Shown here: piece after piece, positions 61,620 through 64,000 of the stretch
How positions within the stretch are numbered: the first letter of the stretch is position 1
Layout: each line of letters starts with the position of its first letter
Assembly (NCBI GenBank): GCA_018466975.1
Contig: CM031556.1
Coordinates: forward strand, 3,720,001 to 3,784,000
From: Sparassis latifolia
Taxonomy: Eukaryota; Basidiomycota; Agaricomycetes; Polyporales; Sparassidaceae
Length of the DNA: 64,000 nucleotides
Direction: 5' to 3'
Position numbers and translations under genes: made by a program
Notes under the pieces: model-generated
The model's database searches: none
The model's input: the letters and a program-made list of their open reading frames with translations, nothing else
Told to the model about the DNA's origin: nothing

Positions 61620-63400
61620 CTACCGGTACAAGACGCTCTGCTTGGTCCCCCCAGACCATGAATTCCACTCGACCGTACAGATATTCTTGTCGAACCATTC
61701 CCTATCCTCCGGCTCGAGCGCCCCACAATCACTTGTTTTCAGCATGTCTATTGAGCTCACGATGAACTCGTCATCCCCTGGATCGGGAAAGCCTGTACGT
61801 TCACGTACAGCGCAGCGGGGATCGACCATGCGGCGGAGGTCGCCGCTTGTAAATTGTGCGCATCCGGACACAGTGATATTCATGAGGCGCGGGCACATCC
61901 AGTTGCCAACCGCATCAGGTTGAGCTAGCTCGGCGAGCAACGCAGTGTTGAATGAAGGGCAGTCGATAACGGTGAGGTCCTCGCCGCTCCAGCGCCGTAG
62001 AACAGGCGCAAGGTCTTGTTCTGCAGAGAGGTGAGCGATCTGCAACCCGCACGGAGGAAGCCGATCCATCTCGTCAGGTATCATGCAGCCTGTGAAGGTG
62101 ATGTGTTCGACAGTCGACAAAAACAGCGAGAAAAGACCTCGCAGGGTCTCGGCGGATACATCTTCAAGCTCGAGCGTATTTAGACCCTTTTGCAAGACGC
62201 CGAAACCCGCTGGCTCGTCGCCATTACGAAAGACGACATCGACCAGTTTCAGATGCCGTAGATGCAGCAGAGCGCACAGGCATTGCACGAACTGGTGTAC
62301 GGTGCCTATTCCGCTGGCCCCGCGGTAGCCTGAAATGGTCAATCTCTGGACAGACGTGAGTGTGCTTGGTGCGAAGAGATATGCGGTACGGAACGCGACG
62401 CCATCGATGTCCAAGTCCATCACATTAGGCGCGTGAAACTGCTCTCCCTCCTGAGTCCGAGTGGACCGCATCTCAGACTTATACTTATCGCCATGTCGCG
62501 CTAGGTAGATATCATCGGGGTAGAATCAGGTATATCTGCTTGCAGACGCGTCGCAACTGTTGGCGTGAAGTGTGCGGACGCCGGCGCATCGTGTAACCTC
62601 GACTGCAGACGCAAAATGCACAGGCATTTTGCATTGCCCCGCAAATTCAACAGGGGGATTGGGATTGAACTGTAGTGGAGGACATCCAGTCTGAAGCTCT
62701 TCCAGCGAGGCATGTGCGGGATGGGCACGCCCATCGCCGCAGCAACGCGGGCCTCTTCAGATGGATCCGCCTCTATTGTACCACGACGCGTGATTGTGAT
62801 CTCGAGGAGACGCGTGCCGGAAAGTGCGAGCCGCTCACTGATAGTGGAGAGCGGGGTGGGATCATCGTCGACGAAGATGATCAGCCGAGTCCAGCAGGCA
62901 GATACTAGCGACAGCGTATACTTCCAGGATGCAGAGACGACCGAGAGGGCATCCGGGAACAGTGTTTGCGAATTAGGGTCCGGCTCTTCCCAGCATGTAC
63001 ATCTGATCTCCCAGCCGACCTCAGGTTCTGAGACGGAGAGGCGTGGTAGTGGGCCAGAGGGCCAGCCGTGGAGCTCATAATCCGGACAACCAACCACAAT
63101 GAAGTCATCACGGTGGATTCCCCGTAAGGAGAAGAATATGATGTTGAATATTTTGATCAGGTCGGCAGGCAGATCTTGGATAGCTGCAGCGCGAACTCGG
63201 GATGTACGAGTCCCAGCCTCGTCCCTCGACACCGTTCGCGAGAGATCAACTTCAGAATCTGAAGGCAGAACCTCCGGGATATCCTGGGTGTGCGCGATAT
63301 GGGTGACCAGTCAATCAAGTCCGAAACAGCTGCTCACCATCTCTTCGCACTCTGGCCAGCGTTCAATGCAGATCAGGCCCGACAATGGCTTGCGACAGAT
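61620..63400 (-). CDS. F-box/LRR-type protein (5' end uncertain)
   Basis: At least three exons: one ending ICIERWPECEEM near 63320, one starting near 63284 (DIPEVLP...), and one ending at 61620. The second reads IQDLPADLIKIFNIIFFSLR and VSASWKYTLSLVSACWTRLI, typical of agaricomycete F-box-like proteins; a short intron of about 43 nt (donor after VAT, acceptor ctag near 62488) joins LRR-like repeats (LTSVQRLTISGYRGASGIG, LRHLKLVDVVFR, LNTLELEDVSAETLRGLFSL, HITFTGCMIPDEMD). The end is DREWFDKNICTVEWNS. It probably links a substrate to an SCF ubiquitin ligase; these families are very large and fast-evolving. The first exon and start codon were not identified. Confidence 0.68.
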
Positions 63401-63668
63401 AAGTAGTGCTCACAGGAACTTCTGCTCCCCATCGAACGCAACGTCGCGACATGTGAGGCTCAGTCACTGGTACGATCCTGCATGCAAACAAATGATAAAC
63501 GAGCTTGTAAGGATTAAAAGCAGCCAGCAAGCGACGCGGTAGTAAGTGGTAAGAAATGCGTGTGAGAGTGAGTAAGAATGTTCTGAACCCAAATTGATGG
63601 CAAGCAGGAAACGTAACCCACAGACTTGCCATCGACCACACGACGCCCTAGGATGACCACAGCGCCAT

Positions 63669-64000
63669 GGCGGAAATGCTGCGACCATCTAACGCAGTAT
63701 CCGAGGCCGGTGTAAGCACTCTGACAGATATTCTGACTTCGTCCAGCTCGACGTTGTCCCCGTCGCTAGACGTAACTTCCTACCTGACACACCTGACTGA
63801 CCTCCCACTTTCTGAATTGGAGTGCGAGCCCACCGTTCTCTCGTCCTCATCCGCGCAATTGACCAATGCCTTGACCACGTTGTGCCACACTTCATATCCC
63901 ACCTTCCTGTCGCTGCGCTCCTCCACTTCTACGCTTTCCTCGTCTCTGTCGTCACTTTCCTCCTCGCTAGAAGCGCTGATCTCGTCCCTACCGTCTCTTG
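63669..64000 (+). CDS. COG8: COG complex subunit 8, N-terminal part (runs off window)
   Basis: An open frame from ATG 63669 reaches the window end without a stop. It reads SYLTHLTDLPLSELECEPTV, QLTNALTTLCHTSYPTFLSL and a Ser/Leu-rich coiled-coil-like stretch (SSTSTLSSSLSSLSSSLEAL). This matches the N-terminus of Cog8/Dor1, a lobe B subunit of the conserved oligomeric Golgi tether. Only the first 110 residues are visible, so domain completeness cannot be judged. Confidence 0.7.

Overview
The window looks like nuclear DNA of a basidiomycete fungus, most likely a mushroom-forming agaricomycete. Evidence: dense intron-rich genes with introns mostly 43-65 nt; nuclear genes for mitochondrial ribosomal proteins (uL2m, uS15m); a class IV chitin synthase; F-box/LRR-type proteins; a microexon-rich P450; and GH89, DUF4246 and Sec14 genes of the kind found in wood and litter fungi. 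All assignments come from reading the sequence. No database was searched, and exon boundaries were inferred from splice signals plus reading-frame continuity.

Left part (1-15 kb): a homeodomain transcription factor, a family-16-type methyltransferase, a small acidic Gon7-like protein, uL2m and the AAA+ ATPase Rvb2 (divergent, 81 bp between start codons), a weak small gene, histone H3, a zinc-finger protein with two tandem helical repeats, and a small hydrophilic protein behind a CRE/TATA promoter.

Middle part (14.2-30 kb): two highly similar GH89 alpha-N-acetylglucosaminidase genes in direct tandem. Between them lies a decayed AT-hook transposon-type gene. Next come uS15m (with an apparent frameshift) and a roughly 4.6-kb gene-poor segment bounded by inverted repeats and a 6-bp target-site duplication. 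That segment holds a nested solo-LTR candidate.

Right part (30-64 kb): a P450; a 4.1-kb gene-poor stretch; a Golgi O-fucosyltransferase-like protein; ribosomal protein eL28 with one unusually long intron; several small or unknown conserved proteins; a Pga1-like membrane protein; a TPR-like protein; chitin synthase; a Sec14/CRAL-TRIO protein; a tandem pair of class I O-methyltransferases; a DUF4246 protein; an F-box/LRR-type protein; and the start of COG8 running off the window.

Most genes are independent housekeeping or secretory functions rather than one pathway. The secretory and cell-wall theme recurs (GH89, fucosyltransferase-like, Pga1-like, chitin synthase, Sec14, COG8). I found no gene cluster that I would call a new biological system. 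The most informative oddities are the GH89 duplication with a gene-conversion-like tract, the inverted-repeat element with nested LTR, the uS15m frameshift, the altered histone H3 K27 region, and repeated GC-AG introns and microexons.
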